Source of the DNA: an uncultured Eubacterium sp.
GTDB taxonomy: Bacteria; Bacillota; Clostridia; Lachnospirales; Lachnospiraceae
NCBI GenBank assembly: GCA_934320655.1
Contig: CAKRFN010000003.1
Location: 62,001 to 126,000 of the forward strand
DNA: 64,000 nt
Direction: 5' to 3'
Positions within the stretch are counted from its first letter, which is position 1. Every line of letters starts with the position of its first letter. Made by a program: the position numbers and the translations under genes. Positions 18,052 through 26,310 of the stretch are shown one piece after another. The notes beneath the pieces were generated by a model. It saw only the letters and a program-made list of their open reading frames with translations, was not told the DNA's origin and did not search any database.

Positions 18052-18621
18052 CTATTTTTTACCGTTAAACCGGTTCATGGCACCGTTTAAGTCATCCATG
18101 AGAAACATCTCCGTCGCCTCTACCGCATCCGCAAATGCATCCTCCACGAGTGCCCGTTCTTCCCTCGAAAAATGTCCCAGCACATAATCGGCAAGATCCC
18201 AGCCATCCGGTTTCTCGCCGACGCCGACCTTGATCCGCGCGAATCCCTGCGTTCCGGTCATCGCGATAATGTTTTTGATGCCATTGTGTCCGCCAGCACT
18301 TCCCTTGGCGCGCACACGGATGCGCCCGGGTGCCAGACTGATGTCGTCGTAAATGACCAGCAATTCGCTGTCCGCATCCAGCTTATAGAAATTGAGGATC
18401 GCCTGTATGCTCTCTCCGCTGAGGTTCATGTACGTCTGCGGTTTCACGAGCAGCACCTTCTGTCCTGCGATGTATCCGCTGCCGCATAAAGCCCGATGCT
18501 TTTTTTCATTGATCGCTATATTGTATTTATCCGCGATCGTATCTATCACATCAAAACCTACATTATGTCTCGTCTTTTCATATTTTTTGTCCGGATTTCC
18601 AAGTCCTGCTATTACATACAT
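18052..18621 (-). CDS. pth: peptidyl-tRNA hydrolase
   Basis: A 189-residue Pth, which frees tRNA from dropped-off peptidyl-tRNA. Family motifs are visible: VIAGLGNPDKKYEKTRHNVGF with the catalytic His near 20, VLLVKPQTYMNLSG, and GSAGGHNGIKNI. The ATG at 18621 fits the family N-terminus and follows AAGGAAG; an in-frame extension upstream overlaps the glmU-like gene and is rejected. Only 16 nt separate it from the glmU-like stop and 16 nt from the mfd start, so the three genes form one operon. Confidence 0.96.
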   Translation of the reverse strand: MYVIAGLGNPDKKYEKTRHNVGFDVIDTIADKYNIAINEKKHRALCGSGYIAGQKVLLVKPQTYMNLSGESIQAILNFYKLDADSELLVIYDDISLAPGRIRVRAKGSAGGHNGIKNIIAMTGTQGFARIKVGVGEKPDGWDLADYVLGHFSREERALVEDAFADAVEATEMFLMDDLNGAMNRFNGKK

Positions 18622-18637
18622 AATATTCGTATCTTCC

Positions 18638-19384
18638 TTATATATTTCCCTGCGTTCTTCTTCTGATGACTTCTGCCGCTTCTTCGAGCTGATTCTGGTC
18701 ATTAACTCCCGTAATATCCGTGGCATCGTCGAGTGCATAGGCATCCACCTTCTGTCCCTGATCTTTTATAATAGTGAGCGTATCCGGCAGATAATATTCA
18801 CCCTGCGCGTTGTTCGGGCGGATCTGATCCAGCGCCGCCTTGAGCTGTGCGGTGTCGAACAGATACATGCCGGAATTGATCTCGTGGGATGCCAGCTCCT
18901 GCTCGTTTGCATCCTTATGTTCTACGCTCTTTACAAACTGTCCCTGTTCATCGCGGATAATGCGTCCGTATCCGGTCGGATCATCTACCATTGCAGACAG
19001 TACGGTCACGGTATTGCCCTGTGCCTCGTGGTATTCGCTCAGGCGGCACAGCGTCTCGGCGGTGATGAGCGGTGTATCGCCAAAAAGGATCAGGGTCTGA
19101 CCCTCGTCACCTAAAAATTCGCGTGCGCATTTAACTGCGTGTCCGGTACCGAGCTGCTCCGGCTGCAGCACAAATTCCACATCCTTTGCGGCGATCTCAC
19201 GCTCCACAACATCATGTTTATACCCCACGACCAGACAGACATCGGATACGCCTGCCCCGCGCGCTGCCTCGATCACATAATCAACCAGACATTTTCCATC
19301 GATCCTATGTACAACCTTCGGCAGATCAGATTTCATTCGTGTACCCTTACCTGCCGCAAGGATCACTGCTTTTCGTTTCATCAT
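18638..19384 (-). CDS. glmU: GlmU-type UDP-GlcNAc pyrophosphorylase, uridylyltransferase domain only
   Basis: A 248-residue protein matching only the N-terminal half of GlmU. It has LAAGKGTRMKSDLPKVVH, QPEQLGTGHAV, FGDTPLI, GYGRI and the INSGMY region, the nucleotidyltransferase that joins GlcNAc-1-P and UTP. The C-terminal left-handed beta-helix acetyltransferase (about 200 residues) is missing, and pth begins 16 nt later, so it is not just frameshifted off. GlcN-1-P acetylation must come from another gene. The locus keeps the Bacillus-like spoVG-glmU-pth-mfd order, with prs elsewhere (26311-27498). Confidence 0.85.
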   Translation of the reverse strand: MMKRKAVILAAGKGTRMKSDLPKVVHRIDGKCLVDYVIEAARGAGVSDVCLVVGYKHDVVEREIAAKDVEFVLQPEQLGTGHAVKCAREFLGDEGQTLILFGDTPLITAETLCRLSEYHEAQGNTVTVLSAMVDDPTGYGRIIRDEQGQFVKSVEHKDANEQELASHEINSGMYLFDTAQLKAALDQIRPNNAQGEYYLPDTLTIIKDQGQKVDAYALDDATDITGVNDQNQLEEAAEVIRRRTQGNI

Positions 19385-19500
19385 GGTTCTTCTCCTTTAT
19401 TTTATCTTTTTATTTCTACTACATGGGGCGCTACGACCTCATGATACAACGATATTCAAACGTTCCTTTAGTGTAGCCTAATTTTGCCCAAAATTCAAGA

Positions 19501-19539
19501 GAGCTGTCGCACAACCTGCAAAACAGGCAGCGACAGCTC
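19501..19539 (-). terminator. hairpin between spoVG and glmU
   Basis: A 10-bp stem (19501-19510 with 19530-19539, GAGCTGTCGC) capped by an inner CCTG-CAAAA-CAGG stem. The U tract is poor on the minus strand, so it may be a weak terminator or an mRNA-processing hairpin after spoVG. Confidence 0.5.
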
Positions 19540-19556
19540 CATTTACTTGCTATATG

Positions 19557-19829
19557 TTACGCTTGTGCATCCAGCTCCTGCTCCTTCGCGTAGCGCTCCA
19601 AGATCAGCTTTTGAATGCGGTTTCTGGTCTCCGTCCGGATCGGATGTGCAATATCGCGGTATTCTCCTTCCCCGGTCTTTTTGCTGGGCATCGCGATAAA
19701 CAATCCTTTCTCGCCATCCACGACTTTGATATCGTGCAGCACAAACTCGTCGTCGATCGTAATCGAAACGATGGCTTTCATCTTGCCGCTGCCCTCCAGC
19801 CTACGGATGCGTATATCCGTAATTTCCAT
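19557..19829 (-). CDS. spoVG: SpoVG regulatory RNA/DNA-binding protein
   Basis: A 90-residue SpoVG: MEITDIRIRRLEG at the start, IDDEFVLHDIKVVDGEKGLFIAMPS in the middle and IAHPI followed by a C-terminal helix. SpoVG is a small nucleic-acid-binding regulator linked to cell division, asymmetric septation and capsule/virulence genes in Firmicutes. An AAAGGGGG site precedes the ATG. It sits before glmU as in Bacillus, although a hairpin separates the two. Confidence 0.95.
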   Translation of the reverse strand: MEITDIRIRRLEGSGKMKAIVSITIDDEFVLHDIKVVDGEKGLFIAMPSKKTGEGEYRDIAHPIRTETRNRIQKLILERYAKEQELDAQA

Positions 19830-19879
19830 ATGTCTAACCCCCTTTTTGACCGCATCTGCCGATCCGGTCAGGTATCCCC

Positions 19880-20998
19880 CTAAATTCCGTAACGGTTGCT
19901 GTCACCGACAACGACCTGAATCTCTCCGTCTCCGAAGTAATACATATTCGGTTTCAACGTACCGCGGCTCTCCACAATACAATTCTCGATATGCGTGTTA
20001 TCTCCGATATATACCTCGTTGAGAATAATGGAATTCTTAATAATACAATTCTTGCCGATAAAGGATTCCTTGAACAGAATCGAATTCTCCACTTTACCGT
20101 TGATGATCGATCCGCTGGCAACAAGGGAATTTCTCACATCAGAGCCTTCATTATACTTTGCAGGCGGCAGATCGTCTACCTTTGAGTAGATTCTCGGTGC
20201 CTCTTTAAAGAAGTAATGACGTACCTCAGGCTTTAAGAAATCCATATTGGTCTGATAATAAGACTCTACCGTGGAAATATTGTTCCAGTAGCCCTGCATC
20301 TTGTAGCCGTAGATACGCTTGAGATCCTTGTAACGGATCAGGATATCCGTAACAAAGTTCCAGCGATCCTCTGCTGCACACTGCTCCAACAGCTCAATCA
20401 ACTGTCTACGACGGATGACATAGACACCGGCTGAAATCGTACCGGTCTGTGCCACCATCGGTTTTTCCTCAAAATATGTAATACGTGAGTCCTCATTCAT
20501 GCGGACAACACCGAAACGGCTGATATCCGTACCGGCAGGCATGTCCTTGACTGCAATCGTAATGTCCGCCTTTTTCTCAATATGATAATCCAGCAGTTCA
20601 TTGTAATCAATCTTGTACACACAATCGCCGCTTGTAATGATGACATACGGCTCATGGCAGCGCTTTAACCACTCAATATTCTGGTACATCGCATCTGCCG
20701 TGCCTCGATACCACCAACTGTTATCTGCGGTGATCGTCGGGGTGAACACGAACAGTCCGCCCTGTTTTCTACCGAAATCCCACCATTTTGATGAGCTCAG
20801 ATGCTCATTTAACGAACGCGCATTGTACTGTGACAGCACTGCAACCTTCTGTACGTGGGAGTTGCTCATGTTACTCAATGCAAAATCGATGCAACGGAAG
20901 CTGCCGGCTACAGGCATTGCAGCGATCGCTCTCTTGCGGGACAATGCTTCCATTCTTGAATTGTTGCCACCCGCTAAAATAATACCTAATGCTTTCAT
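19880..20998 (-). CDS. glgD: glucose-1-phosphate adenylyltransferase subunit GlgD
   Basis: A 372-residue GlgD, the non-catalytic or modulatory partner of GlgC in Firmicute ADP-glucose pyrophosphorylase. The nucleotidyltransferase start LGIILAGGNNSRM deviates from the catalytic GGxGxRL/K loop, and the GlgC Asp region reads SGDCVYKIDY. A left-handed beta-helix follows from about residue 280. It overlaps glgC by ATGA (20995-20998), fixing stoichiometric translation. Glycogen synthesis is the expected pathway. Confidence 0.95.
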   Translation of the reverse strand: MKALGIILAGGNNSRMEALSRKRAIAAMPVAGSFRCIDFALSNMSNSHVQKVAVLSQYNARSLNEHLSSSKWWDFGRKQGGLFVFTPTITADNSWWYRGTADAMYQNIEWLKRCHEPYVIITSGDCVYKIDYNELLDYHIEKKADITIAVKDMPAGTDISRFGVVRMNEDSRITYFEEKPMVAQTGTISAGVYVIRRRQLIELLEQCAAEDRWNFVTDILIRYKDLKRIYGYKMQGYWNNISTVESYYQTNMDFLKPEVRHYFFKEAPRIYSKVDDLPPAKYNEGSDVRNSLVASGSIINGKVENSILFKESFIGKNCIIKNSIILNEVYIGDNTHIENCIVESRGTLKPNMYYFGDGEIQVVVGDSNRYGI

Positions 20999-22269
20999 GC
21001 CTTAACACCTGCCTTTATAATAGAATCTCCGCTTTCAAGTAATCCGTCCGTATAATCGGCTGCCACTGTCTCACCGGACACGGCTGTATTTCTTCCTATT
21101 GATACATGTGCCGGAATCACGGAACGCTCTCCGACAACAGCCAGCTCACTGTTGTATACTTTCGGGTTAAACTTGCTCGGTGCAAATTCACCGACACCGA
21201 TCTTCACATCGTCGCCGACCTCACAGTCCTCCGCAACGATTGCCTTGTCCAATACACAATTCTCACCGATATGCGTGCCCTGCATAATGATGGAATCCCG
21301 AACGACCGTGCCCTTTCCGATCACGACGTTCGCGCCGATCACGGAACTATGTACCTCACCATAAATCTCGCTGCCCTCTCCGATAATACTCTTCAAGACA
21401 ACAGAATCGGCTGAAATATACTGCGGCTGGATCGCTCCGGTATTCGTGTAGACCGTCCAGTATTTCTCATACAGGTTAAACTCCGGAATGAGATCGATCA
21501 GCTCCATATTTGCTTCCCAGTAAGAGCTGAGTGTTCCGACATCTTTCCAGTAGCCGTTAAACTCATAAGCAAACATCCGGCTGTCGCGCTCGTGCAGATA
21601 CGGAATGACATGCTTTCCGAAATCACAGCTGCTCTGATCCTTCAGAGCTACCAATGCGTCGCGAAGCACCTTCCAGCTAAAGATATAGATACCCATAGAA
21701 GCCAGATTGCTGCGCGGATGCTCAGGTTTTTCCTCAAATTCACTGATCCGGCGCTCATCGTCCGCGATCACAACTCCGAAACGGCTTGCCTCCTCCATCG
21801 GAACAGGCATAACGGCGATCGTCACATCTGCGTTGTTCGCCTTATGGAAGTCTAACATTACTTCGTAATCCATCTTATAAATATGGTCTCCGGAAAGGAT
21901 CAATACATATTCCGGATTGTAGTTTTCCATGTATTTCAGGTTCTGGTAAATCGCGTTTGCCGTGCCGGTATACCACTCGCTGTTGGTACTCTTTTCGTAA
22001 GGCGGAAGCACTGTTACACCTCCGTTATTACGATCCAGATCCCACGGAATACCGATTCCGATATGGGTATTCAAACGCAGCGGCTGATACTGCGTCAATA
22101 CTCCGACGGTATCAATTCCTGAGTTAATGCAGTTGCTGAGCGGGAAATCGATGATACGATATTTTCCGCCAAAGGCTACCGCAGGTTTTGCCACATCTGC
22201 GGTCAGAACACCCAGACGGCTGCCCTGTCCACCCGCAAGCAACATGGCAATCATTTCCTTTTGAATCAT
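20995..22269 (-). CDS. glgC: glucose-1-phosphate adenylyltransferase catalytic subunit GlgC
   Basis: A 424-residue catalytic subunit making ADP-glucose from glucose-1-P and ATP, the committed step of glycogen synthesis. It has MLLAGGQGSRLGVLT, WYTGTANAIYQN, SGDHIYKMDY and FEEKP, then the C-terminal beta-helix. The ATG at 22269 follows GAGGTGA; a longer frame crosses the promoter and is rejected. It is translationally coupled to glgD. No other glycogen gene lies nearby. Confidence 0.95.
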   Translation of the reverse strand: MIQKEMIAMLLAGGQGSRLGVLTADVAKPAVAFGGKYRIIDFPLSNCINSGIDTVGVLTQYQPLRLNTHIGIGIPWDLDRNNGGVTVLPPYEKSTNSEWYTGTANAIYQNLKYMENYNPEYVLILSGDHIYKMDYEVMLDFHKANNADVTIAVMPVPMEEASRFGVVIADDERRISEFEEKPEHPRSNLASMGIYIFSWKVLRDALVALKDQSSCDFGKHVIPYLHERDSRMFAYEFNGYWKDVGTLSSYWEANMELIDLIPEFNLYEKYWTVYTNTGAIQPQYISADSVVLKSIIGEGSEIYGEVHSSVIGANVVIGKGTVVRDSIIMQGTHIGENCVLDKAIVAEDCEVGDDVKIGVGEFAPSKFNPKVYNSELAVVGERSVIPAHVSIGRNTAVSGETVAADYTDGLLESGDSIIKAGVKA

Positions 22270-22316
22270 ATTACTCACCTCTTGCTTATAAATTTGGACT
22301 GTATAAGTATACATAC

Positions 22317-22345
22317 AGTATAACACCTTCCACCCCATTTGTACA
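22317..22345 (-). promoter_or_regulatory. glgCD promoter
   Basis: TGTACA (22340-22345), 17-bp spacer, TATACT (22317-22322) on the minus strand, 48 bp ahead of the glgC start. Confidence 0.65.
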
Positions 22346-22580
22346 TCATAATAAACAAAAATTTTATTATAAAAATGACATTTTTGTTATATTTTACAAA
22401 ATCCGCCAAGAATCACGTGACTGCGCGTACCGGAACAGCAGAGGGCTCAAGTAATGTTTGAACAATAGCACTGCCGCCACTTCAACAATCGGGGATTGTA
22501 TGCACACAAAAAAGTGGTATACTATATGATAGGTTTAGATTCCTATAATAATATAATCATAAAAAGCGAAGGTAATCACA
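22346..22580. other. glgC-murC divergent intergenic region
   Basis: AT-rich upstream half and more GC-rich downstream half, with no open reading frame that has a ribosome binding site. It holds the glgC promoter at its left edge and the murC promoter at 22496-22523. No further structure is recognised. Confidence 0.5.
22496..22523 (+). promoter_or_regulatory. murC promoter
   Basis: TTGTAT (22496-22501), 16-bp spacer, TATACT (22518-22523), 58 bp upstream of the murC ATG. Confidence 0.55.
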
Positions 22581-23975
22581 ATGAATGCATATGTAGTCAA
22601 TTTTTCAAGCCCCTGCCACATCCATTTTATCGGCATCGGCGGCATCAGTATGAGCGGTCTGGCACAGATCGTATTAAAGGAAGGTTTCCGCGTATCCGGT
22701 TCGGATATGAAAAAATCCGCACTCACCACCCAGTTAGAAACGCTGGGCGCTGAGGTACATTACCCGCAGCAGGCAGCAAATATCACACCGGACATCGATG
22801 TCATCGTCTATACGGCAGCCATCCATGAGGATAATCCGGAATATGCAGCAGCCAAAGCTGCCGGTATCCCCATGCTCTCACGCGCGGAATTTTTAGGTCA
22901 GCTCATGACCAACTACGCCCGTTCCGTCGCAGTTGCCGGTACACATGGCAAGACAACGACTACTTCCATGATCACACATATTCTGCTGGCGGCAAATGCC
23001 GACCCTACGATCTCTGTCGGCGGCATCTTAAAGGCGATCGGCGGAAATATCCGCGTCGGTTCTTCGGACTGCTTTGTGACAGAGGCGTGTGAGTACACCA
23101 ACAGCTTTTTACACTTTTTCCCGAAATACAGCGTCGTACTGAACGTAGAGGCAGAGCATCTGGACTTTTTCAAGGATTATGACGACATCCGTCATTCCTT
23201 CCACCAGTTCTTATCCGGCACTGCCACAGACGGCTCTGTGATCGTCAACGGCGAGATTCCGGATGTTGCCGGACTGACAGAAGGTATCGGTGCGTCCGTG
23301 ATCACTTACGGCTTCGACCCGTCCTTCGATGTGTCTGCCAGCGATCTGACCTATGATTCGCTCGGCTGTGCATCCTTTACCATTCACCACGGGGATGCTG
23401 CACCTGTATCCGTGACACTGCATGTCCCCGGAAAGCACAACGTATCCAACGCACTCGCTGCCTATGCGGTCACTGACGCTATGGGCATCGCTCCGGAGGC
23501 AATCGCAGCCGGATTGTCAGCGTTTACAGGCACTGACCGTCGTTTCCAGTATAAAGGCACGATTGACGGCATCACCGTGATCGACGACTACGCACACCAT
23601 CCGACCGAGATCCGCGCGACACTTGCAGCAGCCAAAAACTATCCGCACAAGCGTCTTGTCTGCGTGTTCCAGCCGCACACGTACTCCCGTACAAAGGCGT
23701 TTCTGGACGATTTCGCAGATGCGTTATCTGCTGCTGATGTTGTCGTACTGGCAGATATCTATGCAGCCAGAGAAACGGACAATCTCGGTGTGAGCTCCAA
23801 GGATATCTGTGACCGCCTGACTGCCAGGGGATGCGAGGCATATTACTTCCCTACGGAGGAAACATTTGACGGTCTTGAAAAATTTTTATTAAAAAAATGT
23901 ATCGACGGCGACATGTTAATAACCATGGGTGCGGGAAACATACTGGAAGTGGGAGAACATCTTCTAGGGCAATAA
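22581..23975 (+). CDS. murC: UDP-N-acetylmuramate-L-alanine ligase
   Basis: A 464-residue Mur ligase adding L-Ala to UDP-MurNAc. The N-terminal Rossmann domain has IHFIGIGGISMSGLA, the ATP loop is VAGTHGKTTTTS (about residue 115), followed by EACEY, the HNVSNALAA signature and the C-terminal DDYAHHPTEI. Length is usual. AAGG lies 9 nt ahead of the ATG. It is alone on the plus strand after a divergent promoter and ends at the DnaA-box cluster; two perfect boxes begin only 2 nt after its stop. Confidence 0.96.
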   Translation: MNAYVVNFSSPCHIHFIGIGGISMSGLAQIVLKEGFRVSGSDMKKSALTTQLETLGAEVHYPQQAANITPDIDVIVYTAAIHEDNPEYAAAKAAGIPMLSRAEFLGQLMTNYARSVAVAGTHGKTTTTSMITHILLAANADPTISVGGILKAIGGNIRVGSSDCFVTEACEYTNSFLHFFPKYSVVLNVEAEHLDFFKDYDDIRHSFHQFLSGTATDGSVIVNGEIPDVAGLTEGIGASVITYGFDPSFDVSASDLTYDSLGCASFTIHHGDAAPVSVTLHVPGKHNVSNALAAYAVTDAMGIAPEAIAAGLSAFTGTDRRFQYKGTIDGITVIDDYAHHPTEIRATLAAAKNYPHKRLVCVFQPHTYSRTKAFLDDFADALSAADVVVLADIYAARETDNLGVSSKDICDRLTARGCEAYYFPTEETFDGLEKFLLKKCIDGDMLITMGAGNILEVGEHLLGQ

Positions 23976-24217
23976 GTTATCCACATTATCCACAATCGAT
24001 TGGGGAAAAGTTATCCCAAATGATTGTGGATATTTTATTTACATAACATGTCCTTCGTCAGTTTAAAATATGCTTAAAATATGCGCCTTATGACTGTTTT
24101 TTACTGATTTACATAAAACGTTATCCACTTATCCACATTTTTAGTCATCCCCCGCGAAGCCTTATAAATCAAGGCTTTGCGCGAAAATCAAGACTTCTCA
24201 ATTCAGATTTAATGTGC
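23976..24217. other. DnaA-box cluster with AT-rich tandem repeat
   Basis: Perfect TTATCCACA boxes are at 23977-23985, 23986-23994 (directly adjacent) and 24129-24137. Near matches are TTATCCCAA (24011-24019), TGTGGATAT (24025-24033, reverse) and TTATCCACT (24121-24129). Between the two groups is an AT-rich stretch with an exact tandem 11-mer TTAAAATATGC (24063-24073, 24074-24084). An 11-bp hairpin with one G-U sits at 24153-24183. No gene is present. DnaA-controlled promoter or origin-like site; see findings. Confidence 0.8.
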
Positions 24218-24223
24218 TATAAT
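24218..24223 (+). promoter_or_regulatory. extended -10 promoter of the dnaD-like operon
   Basis: TGCTATAAT with TATAAT at 24218-24223, 54 bp before the ATG at 24277; the -35 is weak. A GGAGGAG lies 11-12 nt before the start codon. Confidence 0.65.
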
Positions 24224-24276
24224 ACTCGAGCAGCAAAGGGGAAACATTCCTGGCTGTTGGAGGAGAAGATTGGTTT

Positions 24277-25320
24277 ATGGCAGATATTATGTTACACAGG
24301 GACAACGAGGTTCAGCGAACCGTCGTGCCCAATTATTTTATTGATGCATATATGGTTCACGCAAACGGAGAGTACGTAAAGGTCTACCTGTACCTGCTGC
24401 GATGCATGAATGACCCCACGATGTCATTCTCTGTGTCCGATGCAGCGGATAAGTTTGACCACACGGAAAAGGATATTTTGCGTGCGTTAAAATACTGGGA
24501 AAAAATGCACCTGCTGCGTCTGGAGTTTGACGCAAACAAGGAGCTGACCGGCATCTGCTTTCTCGATGTCGCGAGCGCACCCGCTGTCACGGCGATTGTC
24601 GCGCCGGACAAGCCGGTTCCGGAGCTGCCGCCCCACGAGAACTACACGGCTGCGGATCTGCGCCGTTTGAAGGACGAATCCGATGTGCGCGAGCTGTTGT
24701 TTGTCGCCGAGCACTATCTGGGACATACATTAAACACCACCGAGATGAACGCGATCCTCTACTGGAAGGAATCGTTGCATTTTTCGACAGACCTGATCGA
24801 CTATCTGATCGAGTCCTGTGTGGCGAAGAACCACAAGAGCGTTCATTATATGGAAAAGGTCGCACTCTCATGGGCAAAGGCAGGCATTTCCACTGTGACG
24901 GCAGCCAAAGAAGAAGCGAGCCGCCACAATGAGTTACATACCGCGATCCGCAAGGCATTCGGCATTCAGGGACGCGACTTTGTTCCTTATGAAAAGGAAT
25001 ACATCTCCACGTGGCAGAAATACGGCTTTGAGCTTCCGATCATTTCTGCTGCCTGCGACCGCACGATGCGCACGATCCATCAGGCGAGCTTTGAATACGC
25101 GGACAAGATCTTAAAGAACTGGAAAAAGAACAATGTCGAGTCCCTGAAGGACATCGAGGCGCTCGACGCGCTCCATCAGGAGAAGGCTGCCGCAGCCCCC
25201 AAGCGCACAGAGACTGCCGCGAACACCGCAAAAAAGAACCGGTTCAACGATTTTCCGCAGCGTTCTTATAACACGAGCGAATTAGAAAAGGAATTACTAG
25301 GTTATGGCTCTCACAAATAG
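24277..25320 (+). CDS. DnaD-domain replication initiation protein
   Basis: A 347-residue DnaD/DnaB-type protein. The N-terminal winged-helix region (about 1-95: YLYLLRCMNDPTMSFSV, ILRALKYWEKMHLLRL) and a DnaD-like helical domain (about 140-215: TTEMNAILYWKESLHF, then LIDYLIESCVAKNHKSVHYMEKVA) are clear; a second such segment may lie at 225-295. These proteins remodel DNA and help load the helicase at origins in low-GC Gram-positives. It overlaps the downstream loader gene by 17 nt. Its leader contains the DnaA-box cluster. Confidence 0.88.
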   Translation: MADIMLHRDNEVQRTVVPNYFIDAYMVHANGEYVKVYLYLLRCMNDPTMSFSVSDAADKFDHTEKDILRALKYWEKMHLLRLEFDANKELTGICFLDVASAPAVTAIVAPDKPVPELPPHENYTAADLRRLKDESDVRELLFVAEHYLGHTLNTTEMNAILYWKESLHFSTDLIDYLIESCVAKNHKSVHYMEKVALSWAKAGISTVTAAKEEASRHNELHTAIRKAFGIQGRDFVPYEKEYISTWQKYGFELPIISAACDRTMRTIHQASFEYADKILKNWKKNNVESLKDIEALDALHQEKAAAAPKRTETAANTAKKNRFNDFPQRSYNTSELEKELLGYGSHK

Positions 25321-26284
25321 TCAATATGACCAGATCATGCGCGGCTACGAAGAAAAGCAGCGCATCTCCAGACTCCGTCTGGACGAGAAAAAAAGTGAAA
25401 TCTATGCGAAAGTACCAGCGATCCGTGCACTTGATGACGAGATCGCCACTTTCAGTCTCCGTCAGGCGAGACTTCTGCTCGACGGAGACAGCCATGCGCT
25501 GGGCGACCTCAAGGCAGAGCTGGCGCAGGCGCGCGAACGGCGTACACAGCTTTTGGCAGAGGCAGGTTTCTCCCCTGAGGATCTGCAGCCCGTCTACGCA
25601 TGTCCGGACTGTCAGGATACCGGCTACATCGGTCAGAACCGTTGCCACTGCTTCAAGCAGGCGGCGATCGACCTGATCTATACACAATCCAATATCAAAA
25701 ATATTCTGGCAGCGGAGAATTTCGATACGCTGACGTTTGACTACTACGATGATTCCCAGACCGACCCTTCGACCGGCCGCACCGCGCTCGGCAATGCAAG
25801 GCTGGCAGTCGATACGTGCCGCTCGTTTGTCGATCAGTTTGACCGGACATTCGATAATCTATACTTTTACGGATCAACCGGTGTCGGAAAAACATTTTTA
25901 TCAAACTGTGTCGCAAAGGCACTGATTGAAACTGGACATTCTGTTTTATACTTTACATCTTTCCAATTATTTACTATATTAGAGGAAAGCAAATTTCACG
26001 GAGATGCACTTGCACGCGAACAGCAGGAGGATCTGTTCTCCTGTGACCTGCTGATCATCGATGATCTCGGCACAGAGCTGACGAACCGCTTTTCTGTTTC
26101 GCAGTTATTTTTGTGCCTGAACGAGCGTCTGCTGCGCCGAAAATCTACGGTGATCTCCAGCAATCTCGATTTAGAGCGCCTGTTCGAGACATACTCCGAA
26201 CGCAATTTTTCACGCATTATCAGCAATTATACGCTGTTAAAGCTCACAGGCGCGGATATTCGCCTGAAAAAGAGGACACAATAA
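25304..26284 (+). CDS. DnaC/DnaI-type helicase loader ATPase
   Basis: A 326-residue AAA+ helicase loader. The N-terminal helical region is followed by a zinc-binding motif CPDCQDTGYIGQNRCHC (about 104-120), then the ATPase with Walker A GSTGVGKT (about 188), Walker B LLIIDDLGTE and sensor region ISSNLDLERL. This layout is that of Bacillus DnaI. It loads the replicative helicase with the DnaD-like protein encoded just upstream (17-nt overlap). An internal reading frame inside its 3' end extends the next gene but is not needed. Confidence 0.92.
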   Translation: MALTNSQYDQIMRGYEEKQRISRLRLDEKKSEIYAKVPAIRALDDEIATFSLRQARLLLDGDSHALGDLKAELAQARERRTQLLAEAGFSPEDLQPVYACPDCQDTGYIGQNRCHCFKQAAIDLIYTQSNIKNILAAENFDTLTFDYYDDSQTDPSTGRTALGNARLAVDTCRSFVDQFDRTFDNLYFYGSTGVGKTFLSNCVAKALIETGHSVLYFTSFQLFTILEESKFHGDALAREQQEDLFSCDLLIIDDLGTELTNRFSVSQLFLCLNERLLRRKSTVISSNLDLERLFETYSERNFSRIISNYTLLKLTGADIRLKKRTQ

Positions 26285-26310
26285 TATACATCATATGGAG
26301 GAAACTATTC

